Of a stretch of 64,000 bases of DNA, positions 1 through 8,852 are shown piece after piece. The stretch is from Hyphomicrobiales bacterium. Lineage in GTDB: Bacteria > Pseudomonadota > Alphaproteobacteria > Rhizobiales > Rhizobiaceae. The notes beneath the pieces were generated by a model. It worked only from the letters and a program-made list of their open reading frames with translations. It had not been told where the DNA came from and ran no database searches. Position numbers and translations under genes: made by a program. Position 1 is the stretch's first letter. Each line of letters begins with the position of its first letter. The stretch is from assembly GCA_900471605.1 (NCBI GenBank), contig UCEY01000016.1, positions 186,001 through 250,000 of the forward strand, in the 5' to 3' direction.

Positions 1-1323
1 GAAGGTGCGGAGGTCACCCCCTCCAGCGTCGCGGAGGCTCAAGGCCTCGGCATCGGCACCGTCTACCAGGAGGTCAATCTCCTCGAAAACCTGACAGTCG
101 CGGAAAACCTCTTCCTCGGCCGCCAGCCACGCCGGTTCGGGCTGATCGACCGCGGCGAAATGCGCCGACGCTCGAAAACGCTGCTCGAACGCTACGGCCT
201 CGACATCGATGTCGACGCTCTGCTCTCGTCCTATTCCGTCGCCGTCCGCCAGATCGTCGCCATCGCCCGCGCCGTGGATCTTTCCGGCAAGGTTCTTGTG
301 CTCGACGAACCGACCGCCAGCCTCGACGCCCACGAGGTGGAGATGCTGTTTGCGGTGTTGCGGCGCCTGCGCGAGGAAGGCCTCGGCATCATCATCATCA
401 CCCATTTTCTCAATCAGGTTTATGCGGTCGCCGACCGCGTCACGGTTCTGCGCAATGGTCGCCTCGTCGGCACCCGCAAGCTCGCGGAACTGCCGCGGCT
501 CGAGCTGATCTCGATGATGCTCGGCCGTGAGCTACAGCACATCACCCGCGAACATCAGGCGCAGGAAGAGACCGTCATCTCCGCCGCCGAGGCGCCGATC
601 CGCTTTTCGGGCTACGGCAAGCGCGGCAGCGTCGCGCCGTTCGATCTGGATATCCGCCCCGGCGAGGTCGTCGGCGTCGCGGGCCTGCTTGGCTCCGGCC
701 GCACCGAGACGGCCTTCCTGCTGTTCGGCATCGACCGCGCCGATAGCGGCACCGCGACCGTCGACAATCGAGAGGTCGCCCTCTCCTCCCCGGAGGCGGC
801 GATCGCGAGCGGCTTCGGTTTCTGCCCGGAAGAACGCAAGACGGACGGCATTATCGGCGACTTTTCCGTCGCCGATAATATCGCGCTTGCGGTCCAGGCC
901 CGCCAGGGCTGGGCAAAACCCATCTCGTCGCGGGAAAAGGCAGCGCTCGCCGAAAACTTCATCAAGTCGCTGGATATCCGCCCGGCCGATGCCGACAGGC
1001 AGATGAAATTCCTCTCCGGCGGCAACCAGCAGAAGGCGATCCTCGCCCGCTGGCTGGCGACCGAACCCCGCCTGCTGATATTGGACGAACCGACCCGCGG
1101 CATCGATATCGGCGCGCATGCGGAAATCCTCAAAATGATCGAAAAACTCTGCGCCGACGGCATGTCGCTGGTCGTCATTTCCTCCGAACTGGAGGAGCTG
1201 ACCGCCATCGCCCACCGCGTCATCGTGCTGTCCGACCGCAAGCATATCGCCGAACTCAAGGGCGATCAGGTGACCGCCGACAACATCATGCAGGCCATCG
1301 CCACCCGCACGGAGGCCGCGTGA
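1..1323 (+). CDS. Sugar ABC transporter ATP-binding protein (YtfR/RbsA type), 5' end missing
   Basis: Cytoplasmic ATPase of a CUT2-class sugar importer, made of two fused nucleotide-binding domains. The frame is open from base 1, so the start and the first Walker A motif lie outside the window. Visible are the first-domain Q-loop (VYQEVNL), a signature-like LSSYSVAVRQ and Walker B VLVLDEPTASLD near visible residue 100. The second domain has a degenerate Walker A (GLLGSGRTE, about residue 228), LSGGNQQKAILAR and LLILDEPTRGID. A second domain lacking the GK pair is normal in this family. The stop overlaps the next gene. Two permeases follow rather than one, which is the layout of the galactofuranose transporter YtfQRT-YjfF. 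The substrate-binding protein presumably lies upstream. The real substrate cannot be read from the sequence. Confidence 0.93.
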   Translation, partial: EGAEVTPSSVAEAQGLGIGTVYQEVNLLENLTVAENLFLGRQPRRFGLIDRGEMRRRSKTLLERYGLDIDVDALLSSYSVAVRQIVAIARAVDLSGKVLVLDEPTASLDAHEVEMLFAVLRRLREEGLGIIIITHFLNQVYAVADRVTVLRNGRLVGTRKLAELPRLELISMMLGRELQHITREHQAQEETVISAAEAPIRFSGYGKRGSVAPFDLDIRPGEVVGVAGLLGSGRTETAFLLFGIDRADSGTATVDNREVALSSPEAAIASGFGFCPEERKTDGIIGDFSVADNIALAVQARQGWAKPISSREKAALAENFIKSLDIRPADADRQMKFLSGGNQQKAILARWLATEPRLLILDEPTRGIDIGAHAEILKMIEKLCADGMSLVVISSELEELTAIAHRVIVLSDRKHIAELKGDQVTADNIMQAIATRTEAA

Positions 1324-2369
1324 TGAACCGCCTCACCCGCCGGCTGAAACGGCTGGCCCCCCAGATCATCGCGCTTGCGGTCATCATCGCCCTGATCACC
1401 GCGGTCGCCCCGGGCTTCCTCAACGTCTCGTTCCAGAACGGCCGCCTCTACGGCAGCCTGATCGACATCCTGGTGCGCGCCGCCCCGGTCGCATTGCTGA
1501 CGATCGGCATGACGCTGGTGATTGCCACCCGCGGCATCGACCTCTCGATCGGCGCGGTGATTGCCATCTGCGGTGCCGTTGCCGCAACGCTGATCAGCAA
1601 GGACTACCCGCTGCCTGTCGTGATCGTGATCTCACTCGGCGTCGGCCTCGTCTGCGGGCTCTGGAACGGCGTGCTGGTCGCCCTCCTCGACATCCAGCCG
1701 ATCATCGCCACCCTGATCCTGATGGTGGCTGGCCGCGGCATCGCCCAGCTGATCACAGAGGGCGTCATCCTCACCTTCAACAATGACAGCTTCGCGGCAC
1801 TCGGATCCGGCTCCTTGGCCGGCATCCCGATCCCCATCCTCATCTGGGTCTGCGCCGCGCTGATCATCGGCCTGCTGGTGCGCCGCTCGGCGCTCGGTTT
1901 CCTGATCGAGGCGACCGGCATCAACCGCCGCGCCGCGACGCTTGCCGGAGTGCGCGCCCGCTTCCTGCTGTTCTTCGTCTATGCGATCTCCGGCATCTGC
2001 GCGGCGATCGCCGGGCTGATCGTCACCGCAGATATCCGCGGCGCCGATGCCAACAATGCAGGCCTGTGGCTTGAGCTCGACGCCATCCTCGCCGTCGTCA
2101 TCGGCGGCACCTCGCTGAATGGCGGGCGTTTCTCGATCACCGCATCGCTGATCGGCGCGCTGATCATCCAGTCGATCAATACCGGCATCCTGGTGTCCGG
2201 CTTCCCTCCGGAATTCAACCTGATCATCAAGGCCGGCATCATCATGATCGTTCTGACCCTGCAGTCGCCGGCGATCATGGCGCTGCTCGGCTTCGTCAAG
2301 GCTCCGCGGCACAAGGCAGACCCGGTATCCCGCGACACATCCCGTAAGGCGGAGGGCACGGTCCGATGA
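1320..2369 (+). CDS. Sugar ABC transporter permease, YtfT/RbsC type
   Basis: Inner-membrane permease of the BPD_transp_2 family, 349 residues. It has many hydrophobic segments and the family signature TRGIDLSIGAVIAICGA near residue 70. Later it has DAILAVVIGGTSLNGGRFS, the conserved region that contacts the ATPase. GTG at 1320 and ATG at 1323 are both possible starts, and the ATG shares its A with the stop of the ATPase gene, so translation is probably coupled. It forms a heterodimeric pore with the next permease. Confidence 0.93.
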   Translation: MMNRLTRRLKRLAPQIIALAVIIALITAVAPGFLNVSFQNGRLYGSLIDILVRAAPVALLTIGMTLVIATRGIDLSIGAVIAICGAVAATLISKDYPLPVVIVISLGVGLVCGLWNGVLVALLDIQPIIATLILMVAGRGIAQLITEGVILTFNNDSFAALGSGSLAGIPIPILIWVCAALIIGLLVRRSALGFLIEATGINRRAATLAGVRARFLLFFVYAISGICAAIAGLIVTADIRGADANNAGLWLELDAILAVVIGGTSLNGGRFSITASLIGALIIQSINTGILVSGFPPEFNLIIKAGIIMIVLTLQSPAIMALLGFVKAPRHKADPVSRDTSRKAEGTVR

Positions 2370-3352
2370 TCCATACCCGCAACCTGCCCTTCGTCACCAC
2401 GCTCGGCATCTTCGTCATCGCCTATGCGCTTTGCGTGCTGCAGTTCCCGAACATGCTGTCGACCCGGGTGATCGGCAATCTCCTGACCGACAACGCCTTT
2501 CTCGGCATCGCTGCGGTCGGCATGACCTTCGTCATCCTGTCGGGCGGCATCGATCTGTCGATCGGCTCGGTGATCGCCTTCACCAGCGTCTTCGTCGCGG
2601 TCCTCGTCGGCTCACTCGGCGTCCATCCGCTCATCGCCTTCGCGGCCGTGCTGGTCATTTCGACCCTGTTCGGCAGCCTGATGGGTGCGATGATCCGTTA
2701 TCTCGGCATACCGCCCTTCGTCGTCACGCTCGCCGGCATGTTCCTGGCCCGAGGCGCCGCCTATCTGATCTCGACAGAATCCGTGCCGATCTCGCACGAG
2801 ATGATCGACGCGATCCAGGGCTTCTATTTCCGCTTCCCGGGCGGCGGCAGGCTGACGGCGCTTGCCATGCTCATGCTCCTGGTCTTCATCGTCGGAGCCT
2901 TCATCGCCGCCCGCACACGCTTTGGCGCCAATGTCTATGCGATCGGCGGCAGCCAGCAGTCGGCAGAGCTGATGGGCGTTCCGGTGGGCTCCACGACGGT
3001 CGGCATCTACGCGCTCTCCGGCTTCCTCTCCGGCCTCGCCGGCATCGCCTATACGCTCTATACCTCCTCCGGCTATTCGCTGGCGACGGTCGGCGTCGAG
3101 CTCGATGCGATCGCGGCCGTTGTCATCGGCGGCACGCTGCTCACCGGCGGTGTCGGGCTGGTGGCCGGGACCTTCATCGGGATCCTGATCCAGGGGCTGA
3201 TCCAGACCTACATCGTCTTCGACGGCACGCTGTCGTCCTGGTGGACGAAAATCGTCATCGGCATCCTGCTGTTCGTCTTCATTGTATTGCAGCGCGGAAT
3301 CATCTGGTATTCAAACCGGCGACTTGCCGAGGGACGGCTGAAGGAGATCTGA
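2366..3352 (+). CDS. Sugar ABC transporter permease, YjfF type
   Basis: Second inner-membrane permease of the same importer, 328 residues, again with the SGGIDLSIGSVIAFTS signature and an ELDAIAAVVIGGTLLTGG region. Its ATG lies inside an ATGA overlap with the stop of the preceding permease. The length is close to YjfF of the galactofuranose system. A RbsABC system normally uses one homodimeric permease, so two different permeases argue for the YtfT/YjfF subclass. The substrate is not determined. Confidence 0.92.
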   Translation: MIHTRNLPFVTTLGIFVIAYALCVLQFPNMLSTRVIGNLLTDNAFLGIAAVGMTFVILSGGIDLSIGSVIAFTSVFVAVLVGSLGVHPLIAFAAVLVISTLFGSLMGAMIRYLGIPPFVVTLAGMFLARGAAYLISTESVPISHEMIDAIQGFYFRFPGGGRLTALAMLMLLVFIVGAFIAARTRFGANVYAIGGSQQSAELMGVPVGSTTVGIYALSGFLSGLAGIAYTLYTSSGYSLATVGVELDAIAAVVIGGTLLTGGVGLVAGTFIGILIQGLIQTYIVFDGTLSSWWTKIVIGILLFVFIVLQRGIIWYSNRRLAEGRLKEI

Positions 3353-3353
3353 G

Positions 3354-4097
3354 TTGGGACTTCTGGAAACAACGATCAGTGGGCGAAAGCGCCGCAGCAA
3401 CCACGCGCATGTGGTGGCGGAGCTCGGCCGGGGGATCGTTTCCGGCAAGATCCCGGAAGGTTCGCTTCTGCCCGGCGATGCCGAGCTTTCCGCCCGCTTC
3501 GGGGTTTCGCGCACCGTTTTGCGCGAATCCATGAAGACGCTCGCCGCCAAGAGGCTGGTCGAGGCCAAGGCCAAGGTCGGCACCCGCGTGCTCGACAAGG
3601 CGAGCTGGAATTTCTTCGATTCGGATGTGCTCGGCTGGCGATTCGAATCCGGGCTTGATTTCGAATTCATCGAACACCTCGCCGAGATGCGCATGGCGCT
3701 GGAGCCGGCAGCGGCCGCCGCAGCCTCGCTGCGCGCCTCCAGCGACGACATTGTCGCGCTCTACGCGATTGCCGCGAAATTCGACAATCTCTCCCATACG
3801 CCGGAAACCATCGCCAAGGTGGACCTCGAATTCCACCTTGCCATCGCCCGCATGTCCGGCAATCCGTTCATGCGCTCGGCGAGCGCGCTGATCGAGGCGG
3901 CGCTCGCCATCTCCTTCCAGCTCTCCTCGCCTGCCGCCTCGCCGGAAAAGATCGACGAGGTCGCCACCAATCACCTGCGGATCGCTCATGCGGTCGCCTC
4001 GCGCGATCCGGACCGGGCGATCGCCGCGATGCGCCACGTCATCGAGGTCGGCAAAAGCCGCATTGCCAACTCGTTCGAAGTAACCTTGCCGGCCTGA
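3354..4097 (+). CDS. GntR family transcriptional regulator, FCD (FadR) subfamily
   Basis: DNA-binding regulator of 247 residues with an N-terminal winged helix-turn-helix (about residues 15-80, core GVSRTVLRESMKTLAAKRLV) and a C-terminal helical FCD ligand domain (about 95-230). The start is TTG one base after the previous stop, preceded by an AAGGAGAT Shine-Dalgarno. No ATG in the first part of the frame would retain the helix-turn-helix. It is the last gene of the sugar-transporter operon, so it probably senses the imported sugar or a breakdown product and controls this operon. It is convergent with the next gene, with only 6 bases between them. Confidence 0.88.
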   Translation: MGLLETTISGRKRRSNHAHVVAELGRGIVSGKIPEGSLLPGDAELSARFGVSRTVLRESMKTLAAKRLVEAKAKVGTRVLDKASWNFFDSDVLGWRFESGLDFEFIEHLAEMRMALEPAAAAAASLRASSDDIVALYAIAAKFDNLSHTPETIAKVDLEFHLAIARMSGNPFMRSASALIEAALAISFQLSSPAASPEKIDEVATNHLRIAHAVASRDPDRAIAAMRHVIEVGKSRIANSFEVTLPA

Positions 4098-4103
4098 GGC
4101 GGC

Positions 4104-5252
4104 TTATTTCGCTTCCAGCGAAATCATCAGGTTGGCGAGCAGCGCGGTGCGCGGCGCAACGCTGCTGACGAAGATATGTTCGTTGAACGTATGCGGCCCG
4201 GCACCATCGGCACCCAGGCCGTCAAGCGTCGGCACGCCCAGCGCCGCGGTGAAATTGCCGTCCGAGCCGCCGCCCGTCGCCATTCCTTCGAGCGTGATGC
4301 CGAGGCCTTCCGCGATCTCCGCCGCCACGTCGAACAGGCGCTTACCCTCTTCCGACTGCGCGAAGGGCGGGCGGTTCATCCGGCCGTCGATTTCGAAGCT
4401 GATATCCGGATCGACAGGCTTCATCGCCTCGATCCTGCCGGTGATTTCTTTGGCGATCGCATCGTCCGGCACACGAACGTCAACCTGAAGGCGGCATTCC
4501 GCCGGCACCGTGTTGCGGCCCGTGCCGCCCTGGATCGTGCCGACCGTCACGGTCACGCCGCGCTCCGTATCGTTCAGTGCCTCAAGCTCCAGGACCAACC
4601 TTGCGGCAGCACGAATGGCGCTACGTCCATCCTGCGGCCGCGCGCCCGCATGCGCCGCGCGTCCCCGCACGGTGATGTCGTACATAGCGACCCCTTTGCG
4701 GGCGATCACGACCTTGCCGCCATCGCGGGCGGGCTCGACCACCAGCGTATAACCGGCATTCTTGGCCGCCTCTTCCATGAAGGCGCGTGACGAGAGACTG
4801 CCCATCTCCTCGTCAGGCACGAAGATCAGGTCGATCGGCATCTTCGCTCCATGTCCGACGGCAAGCTTCATCGCCTCGAGCGCCATCAGCGCCCCGGATT
4901 TCATGTCGTAGATGCCCGGGCCATAAAGCTTGTCGCCTTCCTGGCGCAGCGGAAGCTGGTTGTTGATCACGCCGACCGCATGCACGGTGTCGAGATGCGC
5001 GAGGATCAGAACGGTCTTTTCGTTGCTGCCCGCCGGGCGCGGCGAACGGACCGCCAGGATATCGCCGAAACCGAGCGTGCCCGGCAGCCGTTCCGTCTCA
5101 AGGCCCGCCGCCTTGCCGATCGCCTCGACCCGATCCGCCAGGAGATTGACCGCAGCCGCATCGAGCGTCGGGGTCTCGATCTCGACCCATTGCTTCAGCT
5201 CCTCGATAAGAGCCTTGTCGTCGATGTCTTTGGCGGAAATGGCAAGCGTCAT
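4104..5252 (-). CDS. M20 family metallopeptidase, glutamate carboxypeptidase (CPG2) type
   Basis: Predicted cytoplasmic dizinc exopeptidase of 382 residues. The metal and catalytic residues of the M20 family are readable: H86 and D88 in LILAHLDTVHAVG, D116 in GPGIYDMKSG, E148/E149 in FVPDEEMGS, E173 in VVEPARDGG and a late His in NEHIF. CPG2-like members remove C-terminal glutamate from conjugates such as folates or acyl-glutamates. A dimerisation domain (RGRAAHAGARPQDGRSAI) sits between the two catalytic halves. No signal peptide is visible. It is read with the GlcG-like and LysR genes, divergent from an operon with other glutamyl-bond enzymes. The exact substrate is unknown. Confidence 0.88.
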   Translation of the reverse strand: MTLAISAKDIDDKALIEELKQWVEIETPTLDAAAVNLLADRVEAIGKAAGLETERLPGTLGFGDILAVRSPRPAGSNEKTVLILAHLDTVHAVGVINNQLPLRQEGDKLYGPGIYDMKSGALMALEAMKLAVGHGAKMPIDLIFVPDEEMGSLSSRAFMEEAAKNAGYTLVVEPARDGGKVVIARKGVAMYDITVRGRAAHAGARPQDGRSAIRAAARLVLELEALNDTERGVTVTVGTIQGGTGRNTVPAECRLQVDVRVPDDAIAKEITGRIEAMKPVDPDISFEIDGRMNRPPFAQSEEGKRLFDVAAEIAEGLGITLEGMATGGGSDGNFTAALGVPTLDGLGADGAGPHTFNEHIFVSSVAPRTALLANLMISLEAK

Positions 5253-5422
5253 GGGAATTACCTTGGGCGTTCTTCGGCGGGGGATGATGCCGCGGAAGGC
5301 GCGGCCCGGCCACTATAGCTGGCCGAGCCAGGATCGCCAGACCCGTTGCCCGAGTAACCGGCGAAAATCACCGGCGCCCCGAATAGGCAGCCCGATATCG
5401 ATCCCGCCTATGGCCGCCGATG

Positions 5423-5851
5423 TCAGGCGGAGAGCGACTTCAGGAAGGATTCGACGCCGGCCTGGGCGCATTCCGTATCTTGCGCCGGCGTGCCGGAGCT
5501 GAGGCCGATGCCGCCGACGACATCGCCGTCGACGATGACCGGCAGGCCGCCGGCAACCACCAGGATACGCCCGCCGATCGCCGAATTGATGCCATAGGCC
5601 GGGCTGCCGGGCTGGCTGGCGGTGCCGTAGCTTTCCGTGGTGCGCTTGGCGCCGGCTGCGGTATAGGCCTTGTCCTGGGCGATGATCGTGCTGGTGATCT
5701 TGCCGCCATCCATGCGTTCGAACGCAATCAGCTGGCCGGATTCGTCGGTGATGGCGATGCACATCGGCACCTTGATCTCCTCCGCCTTGGCGCGGGCACC
5801 GGCTATCAGCACACGCGCATCCTCAAGGCTCAACCGCTTGATCGTCAGCAT
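5423..5851 (-). CDS. GlcG/HbpS family protein (heme-binding-like domain)
   Basis: Small single-domain protein of 142 residues matching the GlcG/HbpS/PduO-C fold. It has an N-terminal helix with ARVLIAGARAKAEEI, the central FERMDGGKITSTIIAQDKA segment and a glycine-rich GGLPVIVDGDVVGGIGLSSG. The family is found in many catabolic operons and has been linked to heme or cofactor binding, but its role is mostly unclear. The start has a strong GGAGAGGAG ribosome-binding site. It lies between the LysR gene and the M20 peptidase on the same strand, so it is probably part of that transcript. The 170 bases before the peptidase hold nothing I recognise. Confidence 0.85.
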   Translation of the reverse strand: MLTIKRLSLEDARVLIAGARAKAEEIKVPMCIAITDESGQLIAFERMDGGKITSTIIAQDKAYTAAGAKRTTESYGTASQPGSPAYGINSAIGGRILVVAGGLPVIVDGDVVGGIGLSSGTPAQDTECAQAGVESFLKSLSA

Positions 5852-5976
5852 GGAATCTCCTCTCCAGTTTCAAAACAGGTCAGGGCAGCGCTATGCCAGA
5901 AAACCCGGCCGCCATATACGTCGCTTGACGCGAATTTCCGGAAAACTTCGCGCTGGCGAAATGGCGCGAGACAGGA

Positions 5977-6915
5977 TCAGGCAGGTTCCAAACGCTCGCT
6001 TCGAATGAGGCTGTTGCCGGCCTCGGCCATAACCCGCCGCGTCGTTTCGACAAAATCGAGCACGATCCGCGACTTCTCCTCGGCCTGCCAGGCGACCAGC
6101 AGTTCCACTTCGGCCGGAATGTCTTCCAGCGGCCGGTAGACCAGGTAAGGGCTTGGGTTATGCGCCAGCCAGGAAGGCGCGATTGCGATCCCGACGCCAG
6201 CCGCGACCAGCGTCGCTATCGCCAGGGTATGGGAGACTTCCTGCACGATGACCGGATAGACGCCGGCGCGACGCAGCGCATCCATGATCGCATGGTAATA
6301 GCTGGCGCCGACGGTCGGCGCATAAGTGATGATCGGCTCGCCGGCGAAATCCTTGACCGTCAGGTCGCTCTTGCCCGCCAGCCGATGATGCTTCGGCAGG
6401 ACCGCGACGAAACCCTCCTCCAGGATATGTTCCGTCTTCAGGAAACCGGCCGGATTGGTCGGGCGGATGAAGGCCACCTGCACCTTGTTGTTCTGAAGCA
6501 GTTCGAGCTGCTGTGCGGTGCCGAGCACCTGCACGTCGACGGTCATCGCCGGATAGCGTTTGCGAAAGTCCGAAATGACCAATGGCAGGACATGCGAGAG
6601 CGCCACGTGCACGCCGCTGACGGAAATCGTTCCGCTATCGTCCCCGGAAATGGAACGGGTATGCGTGACCGCCCGGTCGATGCCCCCTAGGATTTCCTGG
6701 GCGTGACGCAGGAAGATTTCGCCGGCCGGGGTCAGCTTCACGCGGCGCGTGGTGCGGCGGAAAAGCTTGGTGCCGAGGCGGTCCTCGAGCTGCCGGATCT
6801 GCTGGCTGAGCGGAGCCTGCGCCATGCCGAGCTTGTCGGCGGCGCGGCTGAAATGCAGCTCTTCGGCGACGCAGGCGAAATAGTGGAGGTGACGAAATTC
6901 GATGCCGTATTTCAT
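5977..6915 (-). CDS. LysR family transcriptional regulator
   Basis: Regulator of 312 residues with the N-terminal LysR helix-turn-helix (HFSRAADKLGMAQAPLSQQI, followed by QLEDRLGTKLFRRTTR) and a C-terminal periplasmic-binding-like effector domain. It is transcribed away from the ABC importer operon starting near 7040, with an AT-rich 124-base gap between. That is the usual LysR arrangement, so it most likely activates the importer/amidohydrolase operon in response to its substrate. The last ~15 residues extend past the conserved domain. Confidence 0.92.
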   Translation of the reverse strand: MKYGIEFRHLHYFACVAEELHFSRAADKLGMAQAPLSQQIRQLEDRLGTKLFRRTTRRVKLTPAGEIFLRHAQEILGGIDRAVTHTRSISGDDSGTISVSGVHVALSHVLPLVISDFRKRYPAMTVDVQVLGTAQQLELLQNNKVQVAFIRPTNPAGFLKTEHILEEGFVAVLPKHHRLAGKSDLTVKDFAGEPIITYAPTVGASYYHAIMDALRRAGVYPVIVQEVSHTLAIATLVAAGVGIAIAPSWLAHNPSPYLVYRPLEDIPAEVELLVAWQAEEKSRIVLDFVETTRRVMAEAGNSLIRSERLEPA

Positions 6916-7039
6916 ATCTGGAACATATCAATGCTGCTTTGATTTTGTAATAGATAATAATTTATTCCCGTGATTAGTTTTCAAAAAACGACAATAAGAA
7001 TTGGAACAGCTGGAGCTTCGGCTCCCGAAACGGAGCGTG
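6916..7039. promoter_or_regulatory. AT-rich divergent promoter region between LysR and the importer operon
   Basis: The gap is clearly richer in A and T than its surroundings, especially 6935-6990. A weak plus-strand promoter can be read as TTGATT at 6939-6944 and TTTATT at 6961-6966, spacing 16. ATATCTGGAACATAT near 6915-6929 has the T-N11-A form expected of a LysR site but overlaps the LysR start. These assignments are inferences; only the composition and divergent geometry are directly seen. Confidence 0.4.
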
Positions 7040-7960
7040 ATGACGCGTTTCTGGGTGTTAAAAATTCTGCGAACCGTGCTGACGCTTTGGTTCGTGGTGA
7101 CTTTCGCATTTGTGGTGCTCAGAACTTCGGGCGACCCCGTCGTGGCACTTGTCGGCGCCGATGCCACGCCCGAGGAGGTGGAGCAGTTCCGCCAGCTCTG
7201 GCGTCTCGACGACCCGCTCTGGGTCCAGTATTTCCGCTACGTCTTCCAGATGGCGACGGGCCAGTTCGGCATTTCCTATCGCGACGGCCGCGAGGTCCTC
7301 GACATCATCGTCGAGCGGGTGCCGTGGACCCTGATGCTCGGCCTCTTCTCCTATATCGGCGCGATCCTGATCGGCGTGCCGGCCGGCATCGTCGCCGCCA
7401 TCAAGCGCGGCTCGACTTTCGACAACCTGATCATGGCGACCGCCGTCTTCGGTTTCGCGCTGCCGAACTTCTTTCTCGGCATCCTGATGATCCTGCTGTT
7501 TTCCTTGAGCCTGCAATGGCTGCCGAGTTCCGGCACGGGCACCGTCTGGCACCTGATCATGCCCGCGATCACGCTTGCGACCTTCACGGCCGGCACGCTC
7601 GCGCGTTTCACCCGTTCGGCGATGCTCGAAGTGCTGGACAAGCTCTATATCCGCGCCGCCGCCGCCAAGGGCGTCGGTTACTGGAAGCGGATCATCTTCC
7701 ACGCTCTGCCGAATGCCAGCATCCCGCTCGTCACCATTATCGGCCTTAATCTCGGCGAACTGATCGGCGGCGCCATCGTCGTGGAAACCGTGTTCGCCTG
7801 GCCGGGTGTCGGCCGCCTGCTGGTGACGGCCGTCTCCTCTCGTGACCTTGCGGTCGTGCAGGGACTGGTGCTGATCATGGCCGTGACGATGGTGCTCGCA
7901 AACCTCGTCGTCGATCTGCTCTACGGGCTTCTCGACCCGCGCATCCGCGTGCAGAACTGA
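7040..7960 (+). CDS. Oligopeptide/dipeptide ABC transporter permease (DppB type)
   Basis: Inner-membrane permease of about 306 residues, first gene of the importer operon. It begins with a single hydrophobic segment (FWVLKILRTVLTLWFVVTFA), as DppB proteins do. The typical loop ARFTRSAMLEVLDKLYIRAA precedes a GVGYWKRIIFHALPNA contact region and the end motif YGLLDPRIR. I chose ATG at 7040, which has CGGAG just upstream. An in-frame TTG at 7001 would add 13 residues but has no ribosome-binding site. It pairs with the next permease. Confidence 0.9.
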   Translation: MTRFWVLKILRTVLTLWFVVTFAFVVLRTSGDPVVALVGADATPEEVEQFRQLWRLDDPLWVQYFRYVFQMATGQFGISYRDGREVLDIIVERVPWTLMLGLFSYIGAILIGVPAGIVAAIKRGSTFDNLIMATAVFGFALPNFFLGILMILLFSLSLQWLPSSGTGTVWHLIMPAITLATFTAGTLARFTRSAMLEVLDKLYIRAAAAKGVGYWKRIIFHALPNASIPLVTIIGLNLGELIGGAIVVETVFAWPGVGRLLVTAVSSRDLAVVQGLVLIMAVTMVLANLVVDLLYGLLDPRIRVQN

Positions 7961-7970
7961 GGGCCGGCAG

Positions 7971-8810
7971 ATGAAACGCGTTTCTCCCGTTCTCGTTTTC
8001 GCCATCGCGGTCCTCGCCATCACGGTTGTCGTCGCCATCATCGGCAATGTCTTTACCTCGCATGGCATGTCGCAGCAGAACCTGCTCGCCCGCCTGAAGC
8101 CCCCGGCGTTCATGACCGGCAGCAATCCGAGCTTCCCGCTCGGCACCGACCGCATCGGCCGCGACATGGTCGCAAGGGTGATCGCCGGCCTGCAGATGTC
8201 GCTTTCGGTGGCGATCGCCGGCACGATCATCGGCGCCGTCTTCGGTTCGGCGATCGGCTTCGTCGCCGCGCATTTCCGCGGCTGGGTCGAGGAGTTGCTG
8301 ATGATGCTGGTCGACTTCCAGGCGTCCCTGCCCTTCATCCTCATCACGCTGACGCTGCTGGCCTTTTTCGGCAACAGCATGGTGCTGTTCATCATCCTGA
8401 TGGGCCTGTTCGGATGGGAGAAATATGCCCGCCTGTCGCGCGGCGTGGTTCTGTCGGCGATCAACCAGCCCTATGCCAAGGCGATCGTCGCGCTCGGCGC
8501 GGGCAATGGCCGGCTTTATCTCAAACACGTGCTGCCGAACGTGGCGAGCGCGCTGATCGTCCAGGTGACGCTGACATTCCCGCAGATCATCCTTCTGGAA
8601 ACCTCGCTCAGCTTCTTAGGACTCGGCATCCAGGCCCCGCAGACCAGCCTCGGCCAGATCCTCGGCGACGGCCGCGACTACCTCTCGACCGCCTGGTGGA
8701 TCTCGGTCTGGCCCGGCCTGGTCATCTTTCTCGTCACTCTTTCGATGAGCATCGTCGGCGACTGGCTGCGTGACCGCCTCGATCCGATGCTGCGCGCCCG
8801 AACAACCTGA
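7971..8810 (+). CDS. Oligopeptide/dipeptide ABC transporter permease (DppC type)
   Basis: Inner-membrane permease of 279 residues with the DppC N-terminal segment followed by the FPLGTDRIGRDMVARVIAG motif. The EAA-type loop SRGVVLSAINQPYAKAIVALGAG and the SFLGLGIQAPQTSLGQIL element occur near the C terminus. It starts 10 bases after the DppB-like gene. Together they form the channel for the solute delivered by the binding protein encoded next. Confidence 0.93.
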   Translation: MKRVSPVLVFAIAVLAITVVVAIIGNVFTSHGMSQQNLLARLKPPAFMTGSNPSFPLGTDRIGRDMVARVIAGLQMSLSVAIAGTIIGAVFGSAIGFVAAHFRGWVEELLMMLVDFQASLPFILITLTLLAFFGNSMVLFIILMGLFGWEKYARLSRGVVLSAINQPYAKAIVALGAGNGRLYLKHVLPNVASALIVQVTLTFPQIILLETSLSFLGLGIQAPQTSLGQILGDGRDYLSTAWWISVWPGLVIFLVTLSMSIVGDWLRDRLDPMLRARTT

Positions 8811-8852
8811 AAAATGCCGCTCGAACATACATGAACAAGGGAAGGTGGAACG

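Noticed and set aside
682..720. Missing GK in the second Walker A of the first ABC ATPase
   Set aside because: A degenerate second site (GLLGSGRTE) is normal in RbsA/YtfR-type proteins, so it is not a mutation of note.
7001..7039. TTG start giving 13 extra residues to the DppB-like permease
   Set aside because: There is no ribosome-binding site before 7001, while ATG at 7040 has CGGAG and fits the family N terminus.
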